34,789 nucleotides of DNA from Rhodobacteraceae bacterium Water-Bin34 (GTDB taxonomy: Bacteria; Pseudomonadota; Alphaproteobacteria; Rhodobacterales; Rhodobacteraceae). The notes beneath the pieces are model-generated. The model saw nothing but the letters and a program-made list of their open reading frames with translations. It was not told the origin of the DNA and made no database searches. A program made the translations under genes and the position numbers. Shown here piece by piece: positions 9,332-19,193 of the stretch. The first letter of the stretch is position 1. The number at the start of each line of letters is the position of its first letter. Location of the stretch: NCBI GenBank assembly GCA_900197625.1, contig FZLS01000026.1, positions 1-34,789 of the forward strand, given 5' to 3'.

Positions 9332-9931
9332 TTGACAAAACATCTTACAATTTTCTTTTCTAGTATTGCTATTGTTACGATAGCAATCATGGGCTATTTT
9401 GCATTTTGGGCAGATGGTAAATCATGTGGAACAACTGCGGTCGCCGGTGGGCAAGGTTCAATTGGTGGTGCGTTTGAACTTGTGGATCACAATGGGGTTA
9501 GGGTTTCAGAAAAAGATGTTATTAATGGTCTAACACTGATTTACTTTGGCTACACATACTGCCCTGATATTTGTCCATTGGATACGCAACGAAATCTCAC
9601 AACGGTCGATATATTAGATGAGCAAGATATTAAAATTACACCAGTTTTTATAACAATTGACCCTGAAAGAGATACTATAAAGGCTTTAAATGATTATGTT
9701 TACGCGTCACACGAGAGATTAATTGGATTAACAGGTTCGCTTGAGCAAGTCCAAAAAGCTTCTAAAGCTTATCGTACATTTTTTCGTAAAAATGGTGATG
9801 GAGACGATTATCTGATAGATCACTCAACATTTAGCTATTTAATGGATGAAACAGGATTTCTGCAGTTTTTTCGACGTGATATTGAGCCTGAAGAAATGGC
9901 AAAAACCATTTCATGCTTCGCAAATGTTTGA
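9332..9931 (+). CDS. senC: SenC/SCO1-family copper chaperone
   Basis: Membrane-anchored thioredoxin-fold protein of 199 residues that delivers copper to cytochrome c oxidase (the CuA or cbb3 site). A single N-terminal membrane segment (about 5-27) is followed by a periplasmic domain. The copper ligands are visible: C77 and C81 in YCPDICP, and H164 in LIDHSTF. ITIDPERDT is also typical. The start is a TTG at 9332 with AGGA 6 bases upstream; the next in-frame ATG would fall within the membrane segment. It lies between regB (divergent) and regA (45 bases downstream), an arrangement conserved in Rhodobacter, where SenC also affects RegB signalling. Confidence 0.93.
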   Translation: MTKHLTIFFSSIAIVTIAIMGYFAFWADGKSCGTTAVAGGQGSIGGAFELVDHNGVRVSEKDVINGLTLIYFGYTYCPDICPLDTQRNLTTVDILDEQDIKITPVFITIDPERDTIKALNDYVYASHERLIGLTGSLEQVQKASKAYRTFFRKNGDGDDYLIDHSTFSYLMDETGFLQFFRRDIEPEEMAKTISCFANV

Positions 9932-9976
9932 CCCTATCAACGTTTCACACTAGATGTTTTCCATGAGGATTTATTC

Positions 9977-10537
9977 ATGACAAATACACCTAAAGAACTA
10001 AAAAGTATCGGGTCTGACAACTCTTTACTCATACTTGATGATGATGAACCATTTCGCCGTCGCTTAGCACGCGCTATGGAAAAACGAGGGTTTGCTCCAA
10101 CAGCATTAGAAACTGTTGTCGCAGGACGAGCTTTTTGTACTGCAACCCCACCAGCATACGCTGTGATTGATTTGCGCCTTGGAGATGGTAATGGCTTAGA
10201 CGTTGTTGAGGTCTTAAGAGACAAGAGGCCAGATTCTAGAATAATAGTTCTTACTGGGTATGGTGCCATCGCAACAGCAGTTGCAGCTGTAAAGATTGGT
10301 GCTACAGATTATTTATCAAAACCTGCAGACGCAAATGATGTTACAAATGCTTTATTAGCACAAGAAGGCGATTTACCATTACCACCTGATAATCCAATGT
10401 CAGCAGACAGGGTAAGATGGGAACATATACAACGCGTATATGAGCTATGTGACAGAAATGTATCTGAGACCGCAAGACGTTTAAGTATGCACAGAAGAAC
10501 TTTACAAAGAATTCTGGCTAAACGTAGTCCGCGATAA
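9977..10537 (+). CDS. regA: RegA/PrrA-type response regulator
   Basis: Two-domain response regulator of 186 residues. The receiver domain has the acidic pair in ILDDDE (about 20-23), phosphoacceptor D65 in VIDLRLGDGNG, T in VLTGYG, and K in LSKPAD. A proline-rich linker (PLPPDNP) leads to the Fis-type helix-turn-helix NVSETARRLSMHRRTLQRIL. That helix-turn-helix is nearly invariant in RegA/PrrA/ActR, so target DNA is probably conserved. GAGGA lies 8 bases before the ATG. RegA controls respiration, carbon and nitrogen fixation and photosynthesis genes in response to redox state. Full conservation here contrasts with the altered sensor kinase next door. Confidence 0.94.
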   Translation: MTNTPKELKSIGSDNSLLILDDDEPFRRRLARAMEKRGFAPTALETVVAGRAFCTATPPAYAVIDLRLGDGNGLDVVEVLRDKRPDSRIIVLTGYGAIATAVAAVKIGATDYLSKPADANDVTNALLAQEGDLPLPPDNPMSADRVRWEHIQRVYELCDRNVSETARRLSMHRRTLQRILAKRSPR

Positions 10538-10549
10538 TATTTTTAAGTT

Positions 10550-11170
10550 TTAATCTTGAGCTACCCATGGATTTGGAACAGTTCGAGCAAAACTGTCACT
10601 ATATGATAACTCTTCAACTATTCGTGTGATTTTGGAATATTTCCGCCAGTTAAATGGACTTCTGCTATCTGACCATAATAACAAACAAGCTAGTGCATAG
10701 TCACAAACACTAACTTTATCACCAATTAACCATTTTTCAGACTGCCCATCTAGCCAAGCTAAGGTATGATTTATGCGCATTTCATTTCTACTTAAAATAT
10801 TAATACCATAGGTATTTTTTTCGGTTTGTTCTAAGCCTGATCTATTAATTGCATTAGACGCAATCATTGCATCACCCATTGATAAAATAGTTATTAATAA
10901 TTGGCGATCAGCTAGAGGATCAAAATATGGCGCAAGTGGTTCTACAGTCATTGCGAGTAACTGTTCAGTAATTTGTGAAGTTGGAAAAATAGTTTCACCA
11001 ATTGTTTTTAATGTTGGAACTTGTCCTAAAGGATTTTCTTTAAAAATACTTTCATCTAAAGGCCAATCTAATTCAATAGTTTCTACAGGTAACTCCCAAT
11101 CAATTATCAAAGTCCGGCAGAGGCGAGAAAATGGAGACCCATCTTGATAATATAGTTTTGCAGATTCCAT
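10550..11170 (-). CDS. Glutathione S-transferase family protein
   Basis: Protein of 206 residues with a thioredoxin-like N-terminal domain (YYQDGSPFSRLCRTLI, then the cis-proline segment GQVPTL near 49-54 and a TSQI region for glutathione contact) and a helical C-terminal domain containing the DYALACLLLW helix. The substrate cannot be read from the sequence. The serine in GSPFSR may be the catalytic residue. Its start shares one base with the HD-gene stop (TAATG), so it is translationally coupled to it. It converges on regA with a 12-base gap and no obvious terminator. Confidence 0.8.
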   Translation of the reverse strand: MESAKLYYQDGSPFSRLCRTLIIDWELPVETIELDWPLDESIFKENPLGQVPTLKTIGETIFPTSQITEQLLAMTVEPLAPYFDPLADRQLLITILSMGDAMIASNAINRSGLEQTEKNTYGINILSRNEMRINHTLAWLDGQSEKWLIGDKVSVCDYALACLLLWSDSRSPFNWRKYSKITRIVEELSYSDSFARTVPNPWVAQD

Positions 11171-11766
11171 TATATTTGCTCCATTAGTTCATTAAATAGT
11201 TTTAGAAATTGGTTCTTTACTTGGGTAGGTTCATGTGGGGATAAAGTTAAATTTTTTAAATCTGAAAGTATTGGTTTTCCAAATAAAGTATTTGCTTCTT
11301 TTTCACTAAATCCAGCAATTTGCACTGCCTCGAGCCAAGCTGATGCTGTATCAGCTCGTTTGATCTGTTTTTTAATAACATCGGGTATTTTTGAAGGAAG
11401 ACCAAACTTCTGGTGTATTGCAGCGGTTAGTCTTTCATCCATCTCTCCATACCCTTTGCCCACTGAAGATTTAACAGGGCTTATCATGTCTCCAATTACA
11501 TATTCAGGAGCATCATGAAGCAGTGCAGCTAAACGCCATTTAGTGTCTATTTTTGGATTAATCTTATAGAATAGTTTTTCAACGAAAACAGAATGCTCCG
11601 CAACAGAATAAGGAAACTTTCCAAATGTCTGCCCATTCCAGCGTGCAACAAAAGATAGGCCATGGGCTATATCTTCTATTTCGATATCCATCGGTGAGGG
11701 ATTTAACAAATCTAAACGCCTACCAGACAACATTCGCTGCCATGCACGTGTTTTTAGATTTGCCAA
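11170..11766 (-). CDS. HD-domain hydrolase (YfbR-like, probable phosphohydrolase or nucleotidase)
   Basis: Metal-dependent HD-superfamily protein, 198 residues from the TTG at 11766. Metal and catalytic motifs are YSVAEHS (H59), LLHDAPEY (H84-D85) and DMISPVK (D93); this pattern resembles YfbR 5'-deoxynucleotidase and related alphaproteobacterial HD proteins beginning RAWQRMLSGRRLDLL. A GTG at 11796 would add ten residues, but GGAG sits 7 bases before the TTG and the shorter N-terminus fits relatives better. It overlaps the GST gene by one base. Its place between regA and ahcY recalls roseobacter synteny. The substrate is not established. Confidence 0.8.
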   Translation of the reverse strand: MANLKTRAWQRMLSGRRLDLLNPSPMDIEIEDIAHGLSFVARWNGQTFGKFPYSVAEHSVFVEKLFYKINPKIDTKWRLAALLHDAPEYVIGDMISPVKSSVGKGYGEMDERLTAAIHQKFGLPSKIPDVIKKQIKRADTASAWLEAVQIAGFSEKEANTLFGKPILSDLKNLTLSPHEPTQVKNQFLKLFNELMEQI

Positions 11767-11874
11767 GCTCACACTCCAATTCAATAAGCATCTCACTATA
11801 ATACTTGTCTAAAGTAATTACCAATGCTAGATGCACAAAATAGATAAAAGCATAAGATACAGGAGCCAGTACAG

Positions 11875-13266
11875 ATGGCAACAGACTATATTGTAAAAGA
11901 CATTTCACTCGCTGAATTTGGTCGCAAAGAATTAGATATTGCTGAAACAGAAATGCCAGGACTGATGGCACTTCGTGAAGAATTTGGGAGTAAACAGCCT
12001 CTTAAAGGGTCACGAATTGTTGGTTCGCTCCATATGACAATCCAAACTGCAGTTTTGATAGAAACATTGACTGCATTGGGCGCCGATGTTCGATGGGCAT
12101 CATGTAATATTTATTCAACCCAAGACCATGCAGCTGCTGCAATAGCAGAAGCAGGTGTTCCAGTATTTGCTATCAAAGGTCAAACATTGGTTGAGCATTG
12201 GGATTATCTAGATAAATCATTTATGTTTGCAGAAGGTGCGAACATGATTTTAGATGATGGTGGTGATGCAACATTATATGTTTTATTAGGTGCTCGAGTA
12301 GAAGCTGGTGAAACTCATTTGTTAGATGTTCCAACATCAGAAGAAGAAGAAGCAGTTTTTGCCCAAATTAAAAAGAGAATGGCACAAAGCCCAGGGTGGT
12401 TCACAAAAACACGAGATGCAATCCAAGGTGTTTCTGAAGAAACAACAACGGGTGTACACCGTTTGTATGAATTAATGCAAAATGGCCAATTACCTTTCCC
12501 AGCAATTAACGTTAATGACTCAGTCACAAAGTCTAAATTCGATAATAAATATGGCTGTAAAGAATCTCTTGTCGATGGAATTCGCCGAGCAACGGATACA
12601 ATGATGGCTGGTAAAACAGCAGTTGTTTGTGGTTATGGTGATGTTGGTAAAGGATCAGCAGCTTCATTGCGTGGTGCTGGTGCGCGAGTTAAGGTTACTG
12701 AAATAGATCCGATTTGTGCACTTCAAGCTGCGATGGATGGATTTGAGGTAACGACTTTAGAGGATACAATTTCAGAGGCTGATATCTTTATAACAACAAC
12801 AGGTAATAAAGATATTATTCGCATAGAACACATGCGTGAAATGAAAGACATGGCCATTGTGGGAAATATCGGACACTTTGATAATGAAATTCAAGTTGCT
12901 AACTTGCGTAATTTGAAAATGACAAATATTAAAGATCAAGTTGATATGTATGAAATGCCGTCTGGTAATAGAATGATTTTATTATCGCAAGGCAGGTTGT
13001 TAAATCTTGGCAATGCAACAGGGCACCCATCATTTGTAATGTCAGCATCATTCACTAATCAAGTGTTGGCTCAAATTGAATTGTGGACAAAAGGTGACGA
13101 ATATAAAAACGAAGTTTATATCCTACCTAAACATCTTGATGAAAAAGTAGCTAGATTACATTTGGCCAAGATCGGTGTTAAGTTAACTGAACTTTCAAAA
13201 GATCAGGCTGATTATATTGGTGTTACTACATCAGGCCCTTTCAAACCTGAGCACTACCGATACTAA
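11875..13266 (+). CDS. ahcY: Adenosylhomocysteinase (S-adenosyl-L-homocysteine hydrolase)
   Basis: Splits S-adenosylhomocysteine into adenosine and homocysteine, relieving product inhibition of methyltransferases such as CcrM in this window. At 463 residues it has the full family length. It shows the substrate segment [16 protein letters not shown], the [11 protein letters not shown] region, the NAD-binding [10 protein letters not shown] and a C-terminal KPEHYRY. AGGAG lies about 9-10 bases before the ATG. The 5' leader is short, with a TATAAT hexamer at 11797-11802 and no recognisable SAH riboswitch. ahcY lies near regA in Rhodobacter as well. Confidence 0.97.
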   Translation: MATDYIVKDISLAEFGRKELDIAETEMPGLMALREEFGSKQPLKGSRIVGSLHMTIQTAVLIETLTALGADVRWASCNIYSTQDHAAAAIAEAGVPVFAIKGQTLVEHWDYLDKSFMFAEGANMILDDGGDATLYVLLGARVEAGETHLLDVPTSEEEEAVFAQIKKRMAQSPGWFTKTRDAIQGVSEETTTGVHRLYELMQNGQLPFPAINVNDSVTKSKFDNKYGCKESLVDGIRRATDTMMAGKTAVVCGYGDVGKGSAASLRGAGARVKVTEIDPICALQAAMDGFEVTTLEDTISEADIFITTTGNKDIIRIEHMREMKDMAIVGNIGHFDNEIQVANLRNLKMTNIKDQVDMYEMPSGNRMILLSQGRLLNLGNATGHPSFVMSASFTNQVLAQIELWTKGDEYKNEVYILPKHLDEKVARLHLAKIGVKLTELSKDQADYIGVTTSGPFKPEHYRY

Positions 13267-13277
13267 TAAAGTTATTA

Positions 13278-13311
13278 ATTTAATACCCACATAAAATTGT
13301 GGGTATTAAAT
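13278..13311. terminator. Strong hairpin between convergent ahcY and gpsA, probable bidirectional terminator
   Basis: A perfect 13-base inverted repeat (ATTTAATACCCAC / GTGGGTATTAAAT) with an 8-base loop sits 12 bases after the ahcY stop and 20 bases before the gpsA stop. The AT-rich outer arms give short A and T tracts on each side, so it can serve both strands, although there is no long T run. Confidence 0.7.
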
Positions 13312-13330
13312 GTTATAAACATAACATTCA

Positions 13331-14308
13331 TTAACTTATGTTTTCATCTTTTAGTGGGCGTCTCATCAGTTCGCTTAAAGCAATATCTACAGTAGTTTTT
13401 CCACTTAAAACCAAAGCAACTTGAGATGCTATTGGCATTTCTATTTTATGCTTTTCTGCTAACTTTAGTGTTATGAGAGCGGTATCAATTCCTTCAACGG
13501 TTTGTCCAGGTTTCAAATTCCCTGATTGGGCCAATTGTTGGCCATAAGAAAAATTGCGTGATAATTGTGACGTACAAGATAAAGTTAAATCACCAAACCC
13601 AGATAATCCATTTAAGGTATCTAAACTTCCACCCATAGAATATGCTAATCGTGATAGTTCAGTGAACCCTCGGGTAATTATTGCAGCGCGCGCACTTTCA
13701 CCAAGATTTGATCCAACAACAATACCACTAGCAATTGCAAATACATTTTTAAGTGCCCCTCCTAATTGAACGCCATGTAAATCATTTGAGAGGTATACCC
13801 TAAGACTTTCTGTACTAATCATAGATTGTAAAGATACCCCTAATTTTTTATCTTCAGCCGCTAGAGTTAAGGCGGTTGGCATTCCCTTTGCTAATTCAAC
13901 AGCAAAGCCTGGGCCACTCAGTGCAGCACACTGTGTATTTTCTATAACGTCTTTGATGATTTCTGATTGTAATTTCCCAGTATTCTTTTCAATTCCCTTT
14001 GAACATACAACAAGTGGGCAATTAAGACTTTTAATATCAAAGTTTTTTAACGTTTCGCGAAGGTATTGAGCGGGAGTAACCATCAATAAGACGTCTAAAT
14101 TTTTTAAATCATTAAAATTTGATGTGGCAAAAATATTTTTAGGCAGTTCGATTCCCGGAAGGTAACGGCTATTTGTATTTTTCGAATTGATTTCTTTTAT
14201 ACACTCAGAATTACGTCCCCATAAGGTAACATCATTAGTGGCCTTTGCAAATGTAGCAGCTAACCCTGTCCCAAACGCACCGCTGCCCATGATTCCAATT
14301 TTATTCAT
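13331..14308 (-). CDS. gpsA: NAD(P)-dependent glycerol-3-phosphate dehydrogenase
   Basis: Makes sn-glycerol-3-phosphate from dihydroxyacetone phosphate for phospholipid synthesis. Length is 325 residues. The N-terminal dinucleotide fold is [13 protein letters not shown] (5-17). [15 protein letters not shown], the catalytic lysine in [12 protein letters not shown], and [13 protein letters not shown] follow in the family order. The start overlaps the tsaD stop (ATGA), giving a coupled tsaD-gpsA pair, common in alphaproteobacteria. Confidence 0.96.
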   Translation of the reverse strand: MNKIGIMGSGAFGTGLAATFAKATNDVTLWGRNSECIKEINSKNTNSRYLPGIELPKNIFATSNFNDLKNLDVLLMVTPAQYLRETLKNFDIKSLNCPLVVCSKGIEKNTGKLQSEIIKDVIENTQCAALSGPGFAVELAKGMPTALTLAAEDKKLGVSLQSMISTESLRVYLSNDLHGVQLGGALKNVFAIASGIVVGSNLGESARAAIITRGFTELSRLAYSMGGSLDTLNGLSGFGDLTLSCTSQLSRNFSYGQQLAQSGNLKPGQTVEGIDTALITLKLAEKHKIEMPIASQVALVLSGKTTVDIALSELMRRPLKDENIS

Positions 14309-15396
14309 GCTTTTGCACCCTTTTTACCGGAACCTAGCATCGGTTCAGCTTTTTGATCTATTGGCCACCTGGGGCGTGCAGCTAATGTCATATCATCTAT
14401 TAAACCTGCTGAATATCGTTCAATACCAGCCCAAGCAATCATGGCAGCATTGTCTGTGCAGTATTTTAAGGGAGGAGAAAATAAAGTAAAATTATGCTTT
14501 TGTGATATTGTTTCTAATTTTTGTTTAATAACTGAGTTGGCTGCAACACCACCTGCTACTGCAAAATATTTTGAATCCGTCATTTCTTTAAATACTTCTA
14601 TAGCACGATTGGTCTTTTCAGCCAAAGTGTCAGCAACTGCCATTTGGAAACTTGCACATAAATCCTTTTGATCCTGATAAGAAATGCCACCTTTTTCTTT
14701 TACCAGCAAATCCCGAGCTCTTCTTAAGGCTGTTTTTAAACCTGAAAAAGACATGTTACAATCTGGTCTATCCAATAGTGGGCGGGGAAAATTGAAACGT
14801 GTTGGATCTCCTTCTTTAGATTTTTCTTCAACTAATGGACCCCCTGGATATCCAAGACCTAAAAGCTTTGCTGTTTTATCAAATGCTTCACCTGGCGCAT
14901 CATCAATTGTTCCTCCAATTCTTTTGAACTCAGTCGCAGAAAAAACTGCAAGAAACTGACAATGACCCCCACTAACTAATAGCATTAGGTATGGATAAGG
15001 AACAGAGTTGGTCATTCGAGGAGTTAAGGCGTGCCCAACTAAATGATTCACACCAATCAAAGGTTTGTTCAAACCCGCTGATAAGCCCTTTGCACACATT
15101 ACACCACTTACAACACCACCAATTAGACCTGGCCCAGACGTTACTGCGATAGCATCAACATGCTTAAGCTTTACACCAGATTGAGAAATTGCATTTTCAA
15201 CTGCTATGTCTAATTGTTCTGCATGCGCACGAGCTGCAATTTCTGGGACAACACCTCCGTATGCTTGGTGTAGAATTTCTTGACCAACAACTATTGATGA
15301 TAAAATATGTGCTTTACCATTAATACGCTGAACTACAGCTGCGGCTGTATCATCACAGCTACTCTCTATGCCAAGCATTGTTATAATATCAGTCAT
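14305..15396 (-). CDS. tsaD: TsaD, tRNA N6-threonylcarbamoyladenosine transferase
   Basis: Catalytic subunit that transfers the threonylcarbamoyl group to A37 of tRNAs. It is 363 residues from the ATG at 15396. The ASKHA fold starts with [16 protein letters not shown], the metal-binding HLVGH has H118 and H122, and [10 protein letters not shown] and [10 protein letters not shown] are also present. A GTG at 15438 adds 14 residues, and an ATG at 15378 gives a shorter form; 15396 matches the usual family N-terminus best, though none has a convincing ribosome site. It diverges from hemD, with a 60-base gap that must hold both promoters. TsaE of the same pathway is at 7274-7765. Confidence 0.95.
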   Translation of the reverse strand: MTDIITMLGIESSCDDTAAAVVQRINGKAHILSSIVVGQEILHQAYGGVVPEIAARAHAEQLDIAVENAISQSGVKLKHVDAIAVTSGPGLIGGVVSGVMCAKGLSAGLNKPLIGVNHLVGHALTPRMTNSVPYPYLMLLVSGGHCQFLAVFSATEFKRIGGTIDDAPGEAFDKTAKLLGLGYPGGPLVEEKSKEGDPTRFNFPRPLLDRPDCNMSFSGLKTALRRARDLLVKEKGGISYQDQKDLCASFQMAVADTLAEKTNRAIEVFKEMTDSKYFAVAGGVAANSVIKQKLETISQKHNFTLFSPPLKYCTDNAAMIAWAGIERYSAGLIDDMTLAARPRWPIDQKAEPMLGSGKKGAKA

Positions 15397-15456
15397 TGTA
15401 TTTAATAAGCCTACATGGTTGTTTAAACCAAATAGCACTGGAACTCATAGCAAGCA

Positions 15457-16131
15457 ATGACCGAGAAGATACCTCTACTACTTATTACAAGACCACGAAA
15501 GCAATCTGAGCAATTAGTAGATGACTTGACTGAGCGTCTTGGAGGGCCACCAAAATTTATAATTCATCCAATGATCTCCATAAAAGAATTAAAAGTTAAT
15601 TTGCCAAAAAAACTAATTAATCCTTTAATATTTACCTCTCAAAATGCTGTAAGTATTTTGTCAAAGAAGACTAGCCAAAGAGGTGAGGCGTATTGCGTTG
15701 GCCTTAAGGTTGCTAATTTAGCAAAACTTAATGGATTTGATGTTATCTCTATCTCTGAAACTGTTGAAAAAATGATAGGATCTGGCTTGCCAGAAAGATG
15801 TACGTACCTGAGGGGAGAGCAAATTACTACTGATATTGCATCTATTTCAACAGCAAAAATAGACGAATATATTTTATATACCCAAGTTTTGTTAGAATTA
15901 AAAAACAAAACAAAGCATCAAATTAGCAAAGGATGTATTATACCTGTTTATTCAGAAAATATGGCTAACCATTTGGTAAATTGTTTAAGTGGTCAAAACG
16001 ATTTTATCACTGTAGTTTGTATAAGTAATAAAGTTAGTGAACCATTTAAAAAACATGGTTTTGAGAATATTATTGTTTCACCTGAACCTACTAGTGAAGC
16101 TATGATAGACGCATTAGCAATCAGACTGTAA
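15457..16131 (+). CDS. hemD: Uroporphyrinogen-III synthase
   Basis: Cyclises hydroxymethylbilane to uroporphyrinogen III in heme synthesis. The family is poorly conserved and has no invariant catalytic motif. The call rests on the N-terminal ITRPRKQSEQLVDDL, on PLIFTSQNAV near residue 47, on the YCVGLKVANLA segment, and on the position just before the Mic60-like gene and hemY, the usual alphaproteobacterial order. Length 224 is slightly short for the family but not truncated at either end. hemC is not adjacent. Confidence 0.85.
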   Translation: MTEKIPLLLITRPRKQSEQLVDDLTERLGGPPKFIIHPMISIKELKVNLPKKLINPLIFTSQNAVSILSKKTSQRGEAYCVGLKVANLAKLNGFDVISISETVEKMIGSGLPERCTYLRGEQITTDIASISTAKIDEYILYTQVLLELKNKTKHQISKGCIIPVYSENMANHLVNCLSGQNDFITVVCISNKVSEPFKKHGFENIIVSPEPTSEAMIDALAIRL

Positions 16132-16161
16132 ATCTCTGATGAAAAATTAAGGATCTCTAGG

Positions 16162-17295
16162 ATGGCAAAGAAGCCTATAAAAAAAGACAAACAAGAGGCA
16201 AATATTGAAGATCAGATAGATAATGAAATTCTAAATCAAGAAACTGTTGGTGACTTGAAATCAAACAATAATATCTTAAAATATTCTATGATTATAATTT
16301 TCTCGTTAATATGCGGTGGAATAATTACACTTTCTTTTAGCACGAAGATTTCTGCTCTGTTACCGAGTGGAATGGCACCTCTTGCAAGATTTCTTTCACC
16401 TAGTGAAGCATTAGCAATAGAAAGAATTCAAATATATAAATTAGAAACCGATAATCGGTTAAATAAAATAGAAAATATTAAGCACCCAAATGTTGATTTA
16501 AAAATTAAAGAATTAAGAGATGAAATAAGTAATGATATCGCTCAGATTTCAAAAGAACTAACTGAAATTGATAACTCTAAAATTGAAAATCGTTTAAGTG
16601 AATTAGAGAAGAAAATAACTAACACATTAACTCTGGTTGATGAATTGGTATTTAACTCATCAAAGAATGTTATAATTAATGATAGCCCTTTGAATAAAAA
16701 TTATGATTTAATAATTAAGAAACTAAGATCTGAGATAACTTTTTTATCAAACCAGCAAAATTTTTTAATTGAGCAGTTCAATACATTGAAGAATGCAAAT
16801 TTGAACACATCCAAAAAAAATTCAAAAGATTTAAACGATTTTGATAAAATAAAAGAAGCATTAAATTTTGGAGGTCCGTATAAGTTGGCGTTAGAGGAAA
16901 TCTCAAAAAAAGAAATCCAAATTCCTAAGGTATTATTAGATAATTCTGAAGGTGTAGTTACAATGAATTATTTGAAAACTAATTTTCCAACTGTTGCTCA
17001 TGCAAGCCTAAAGGCATCATTAAAGCAAACTGATGAATCTGGATTGGGTGGGAAGCTGTTAGGATTTTTAAAGTCTCAAGTAACTGTGAGATCTTTAGAC
17101 GCTCAAGAAGGTAACTCTGTAAACGCTATACTTTCTCGAATGCAAGTTGCACTAAATAATGATGACTTATCTGAGGTAATACGGCAATCATCTGATTTAA
17201 ATGGAGCAGCAAAATCAGAAATTAAAGACTGGCTTTCACTGGCGGTAAAAAGGCAAGAAACTGTTGATGCCTTTTCTGAAATGTTAGGTAATTAA
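16162..17295 (+). CDS. Mic60/mitofilin-like inner-membrane protein (alphaproteobacterial COG4223 type)
   Basis: Protein of 377 residues with a short charged cytoplasmic N-terminus, one membrane segment (about 40-62), a long helical and coiled-coil middle rich in Lys, Glu and Ile (about 85-240), and a C-terminal mitofilin-like block. That block holds TVRSLDAQEGNSVNAILSRM and ends in DWLSLAVKRQETVDAF. Alphaproteobacterial homologues are regarded as ancestors of mitochondrial Mic60, which shapes crista junctions; the bacterial proteins are linked to intracytoplasmic membranes or envelope contact sites. AAGGA lies upstream of the ATG. It is sandwiched between hemD and hemY, as usual in the class. 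Codon use in the middle is very AT-rich, as expected for a coiled coil in this genome. Confidence 0.85.
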   Translation: MAKKPIKKDKQEANIEDQIDNEILNQETVGDLKSNNNILKYSMIIIFSLICGGIITLSFSTKISALLPSGMAPLARFLSPSEALAIERIQIYKLETDNRLNKIENIKHPNVDLKIKELRDEISNDIAQISKELTEIDNSKIENRLSELEKKITNTLTLVDELVFNSSKNVIINDSPLNKNYDLIIKKLRSEITFLSNQQNFLIEQFNTLKNANLNTSKKNSKDLNDFDKIKEALNFGGPYKLALEEISKKEIQIPKVLLDNSEGVVTMNYLKTNFPTVAHASLKASLKQTDESGLGGKLLGFLKSQVTVRSLDAQEGNSVNAILSRMQVALNNDDLSEVIRQSSDLNGAAKSEIKDWLSLAVKRQETVDAFSEMLGN

Positions 17296-17304
17296 GGTAG
17301 TGGA

Positions 17305-18741
17305 ATGATAGGGTCTTTAACCAAAATAATATTTTTTATTATAATCATAGCTACAGTTTCCATTGCTGCTGGAGCAATCATTGATGCAGGTGGTGTGATA
17401 ACGATGCAATTTGCATCCTATGAAGTGTCACTTACGCCTATTCAAGGTATTATTGGCATTATTTTATGCTTATCCATTCTATTAGCAGCAAAATGGATTT
17501 TTGGGATAATCGTGGCAATATTCAAGTTTTTTAATGGTGATGAGACTGCAATAACACGATATTTTAACAAAAATAAAGAAGAGCGAGGTTATAAAGCACT
17601 TGCAGATAGTATGGTTTCTATGGCCGCAGGCGAAGGCAAAGATGCTATAAATAATGCAAACAGAGCAGAACGCTTGTTGAAGCGTCCTCAGTTAACTAAT
17701 CTTGTTAGTGCACAAGCAGCTGAAAAATTTGGAGATAATAAGCGTGCGCTTAAGTATTATAAGCGACTTTTAAAAAATGACCAAACAAGATTTGTAGGAC
17801 TGCAAGGCCTTCTTAAACAAAAACTTTTAGAAGGTGATACTGAAACTGCATTGTTATTAGCAGAAAAAGCATTCTCAATTAGACCAAAACATGAGCAAAC
17901 ATTGAATATTTTATTTGATTTGCAAACTGAAAAGCTAGATTGGAAAGGGGCTCAGAAAACAATAAAAGCAAATGTTCGAGCTGGTAAACTTCCAAAAGAT
18001 GTTGGCCTTCGTCGTGAAGCTATTTTATTACTTGCTGATGCAAAAGAAATGCTTGAAGCAGGAGAGATAGATAAAGGTAAAGCCGCAGCAATTGCTGCAA
18101 ATAAATCTTCTCCTGATTTGATACCAGCAGCTATTTTAGCTGCAGAAATGTACATGTTAGAAAATAATAAGCGTTCTGCTTCTAGAGTTTTAAAAAAAAC
18201 ATGGGGCTTAAATCCACATCCTGATTTAGCAACGGCTTTTGCTGAAATTAATCTAAAAGAAACAAGTAGTGAGAGACGTAAACGTTTTAACCCTCTCATA
18301 AAATTAAAAAGTGAACACTCTGAAACAAAATTACTCATAGCAGAATTAGCTATAGGTAATGAAGACTTTCCTGCTGCTAGGCGCGCAATAAAAAATTTAA
18401 CATCGACGAACCCAACGGTTCGATCACTTGCTTTAATGGCAGCTATAGAAAAAGGTGAAGGAGCAGATGAAAAAACAGTGAGAGCTTGGTTAAACAAAGC
18501 CTTAACGGCATCACGAGGTCCACAGTGGGTATGTGAAAAATGCTCTAACATTCATTCATCTTGGCAGCCTCGGTGTGGAAACTGTGAAACTTTTGATAGC
18601 TTATCATGGAAAGAGCCCCTCACGGATGATACTAAGTTAACAAATGAAATGTTAGATTTTACTGCAGGTATTTTAACAGGTTCAGAGTCTTCACCACCAC
18701 CTGTGACTAATATTGATGATGCTGAAGTTGTTGATGATTAA
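17305..18741 (+). CDS. hemY: HemY-family TPR membrane protein with C-terminal zinc ribbon
   Basis: Protein of 478 residues. Two N-terminal membrane helices (about 7-28 and 43-65) form the HemY_N region, followed by TPR-like helical repeats (about 100-400). A C-terminal four-cysteine knuckle follows (C410, C413, C424, C427; WVCEKC ... CGNC) before an acidic tail. This proteobacterial HemY is unrelated to the Bacillus protoporphyrinogen oxidase of the same name. Its exact role in heme synthesis is unclear, and it may be a scaffold. The start lies 9 bases after the Mic60-like stop, so the hemD-Mic60-hemY run is a likely operon. Its 3' end overlaps the opposite-strand YaiI gene by four bases. Confidence 0.87.
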   Translation: MIGSLTKIIFFIIIIATVSIAAGAIIDAGGVITMQFASYEVSLTPIQGIIGIILCLSILLAAKWIFGIIVAIFKFFNGDETAITRYFNKNKEERGYKALADSMVSMAAGEGKDAINNANRAERLLKRPQLTNLVSAQAAEKFGDNKRALKYYKRLLKNDQTRFVGLQGLLKQKLLEGDTETALLLAEKAFSIRPKHEQTLNILFDLQTEKLDWKGAQKTIKANVRAGKLPKDVGLRREAILLLADAKEMLEAGEIDKGKAAAIAANKSSPDLIPAAILAAEMYMLENNKRSASRVLKKTWGLNPHPDLATAFAEINLKETSSERRKRFNPLIKLKSEHSETKLLIAELAIGNEDFPAARRAIKNLTSTNPTVRSLALMAAIEKGEGADEKTVRAWLNKALTASRGPQWVCEKCSNIHSSWQPRCGNCETFDSLSWKEPLTDDTKLTNEMLDFTAGILTGSESSPPPVTNIDDAEVVDD

Positions 18742-19193
18742 ATTTCTTTTTTTGCAGCGCGTACTTCGCGCTCCAGAGAATTTAGAAAATTAGATCTATC
18801 TGTTTTTGAAAACGGTTTACCAGAACCTTGTAAAAATGGATCAGCTCCTCGCAAATCAGCCATAAGGTCTCTTGTTGCAAGCTGATTGCCGATATTGGAT
18901 GGCGTAAACATATCGCCGTTATGGCGAATAGTTCGCGCACCTGCAGCCACTGTTTTTGCTGCTAAAGGGATATCACCAGTTATAACTAAATCACCTTTAG
19001 TGGCGCGATCCGCAATCCACATATCTGCAATATCTGGTCCATCTGGTACAATAATATTTTCAACCAAAGGATGGGGATTTGGTCGTAATCCCCCATTGGA
19101 TACGATAAAAACTTTTATATTATGTCTTTCAGCAACTCTGATAGTTTCTTCTTTAACTGGACATGCATCTGCATCAATATAAATAGCAGCCAT
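18738..19193 (-). CDS. YaiI/YqxD family protein (UPF0178, PIN-like)
   Basis: Small conserved protein, 151 residues from the ATG at 19193, of the DUF188/UPF0178 family. Diagnostic segments are IYIDADACPVKEE at the N-terminus, PDGPDIADMWIADRA in the middle, DLVITGDIPLAA, and NGDMFTPSNIG. The conserved aspartates suggest a metal-dependent nuclease fold, but no function is established. The start shares one base with the fghA stop (TGATG), indicating coupling to the formaldehyde genes. A TTG one codon upstream is possible but less likely. Confidence 0.88.
   Translation of the reverse strand: MAAIYIDADACPVKEETIRVAERHNIKVFIVSNGGLRPNPHPLVENIIVPDGPDIADMWIADRATKGDLVITGDIPLAAKTVAAGARTIRHNGDMFTPSNIGNQLATRDLMADLRGADPFLQGSGKPFSKTDRSNFLNSLEREVRAAKKEI

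Noticed and set aside
11797-11874. SAH or SAM riboswitch before ahcY
   Set aside because: The leader is short and I could not find the conserved stems or core bases of any known class.
15397-15456. Loss of hemC from its place beside hemD
   Set aside because: hemC is adjacent in some alphaproteobacteria but lies elsewhere, near hemE, in others, so its absence here is not clearly unusual.
17952-18551. Long antisense frame (199 codons) opposite hemY, and a similar 175-codon one opposite lpxK (27073-27600)
   Set aside because: Both mirror well-conserved genes and show no domain of their own.
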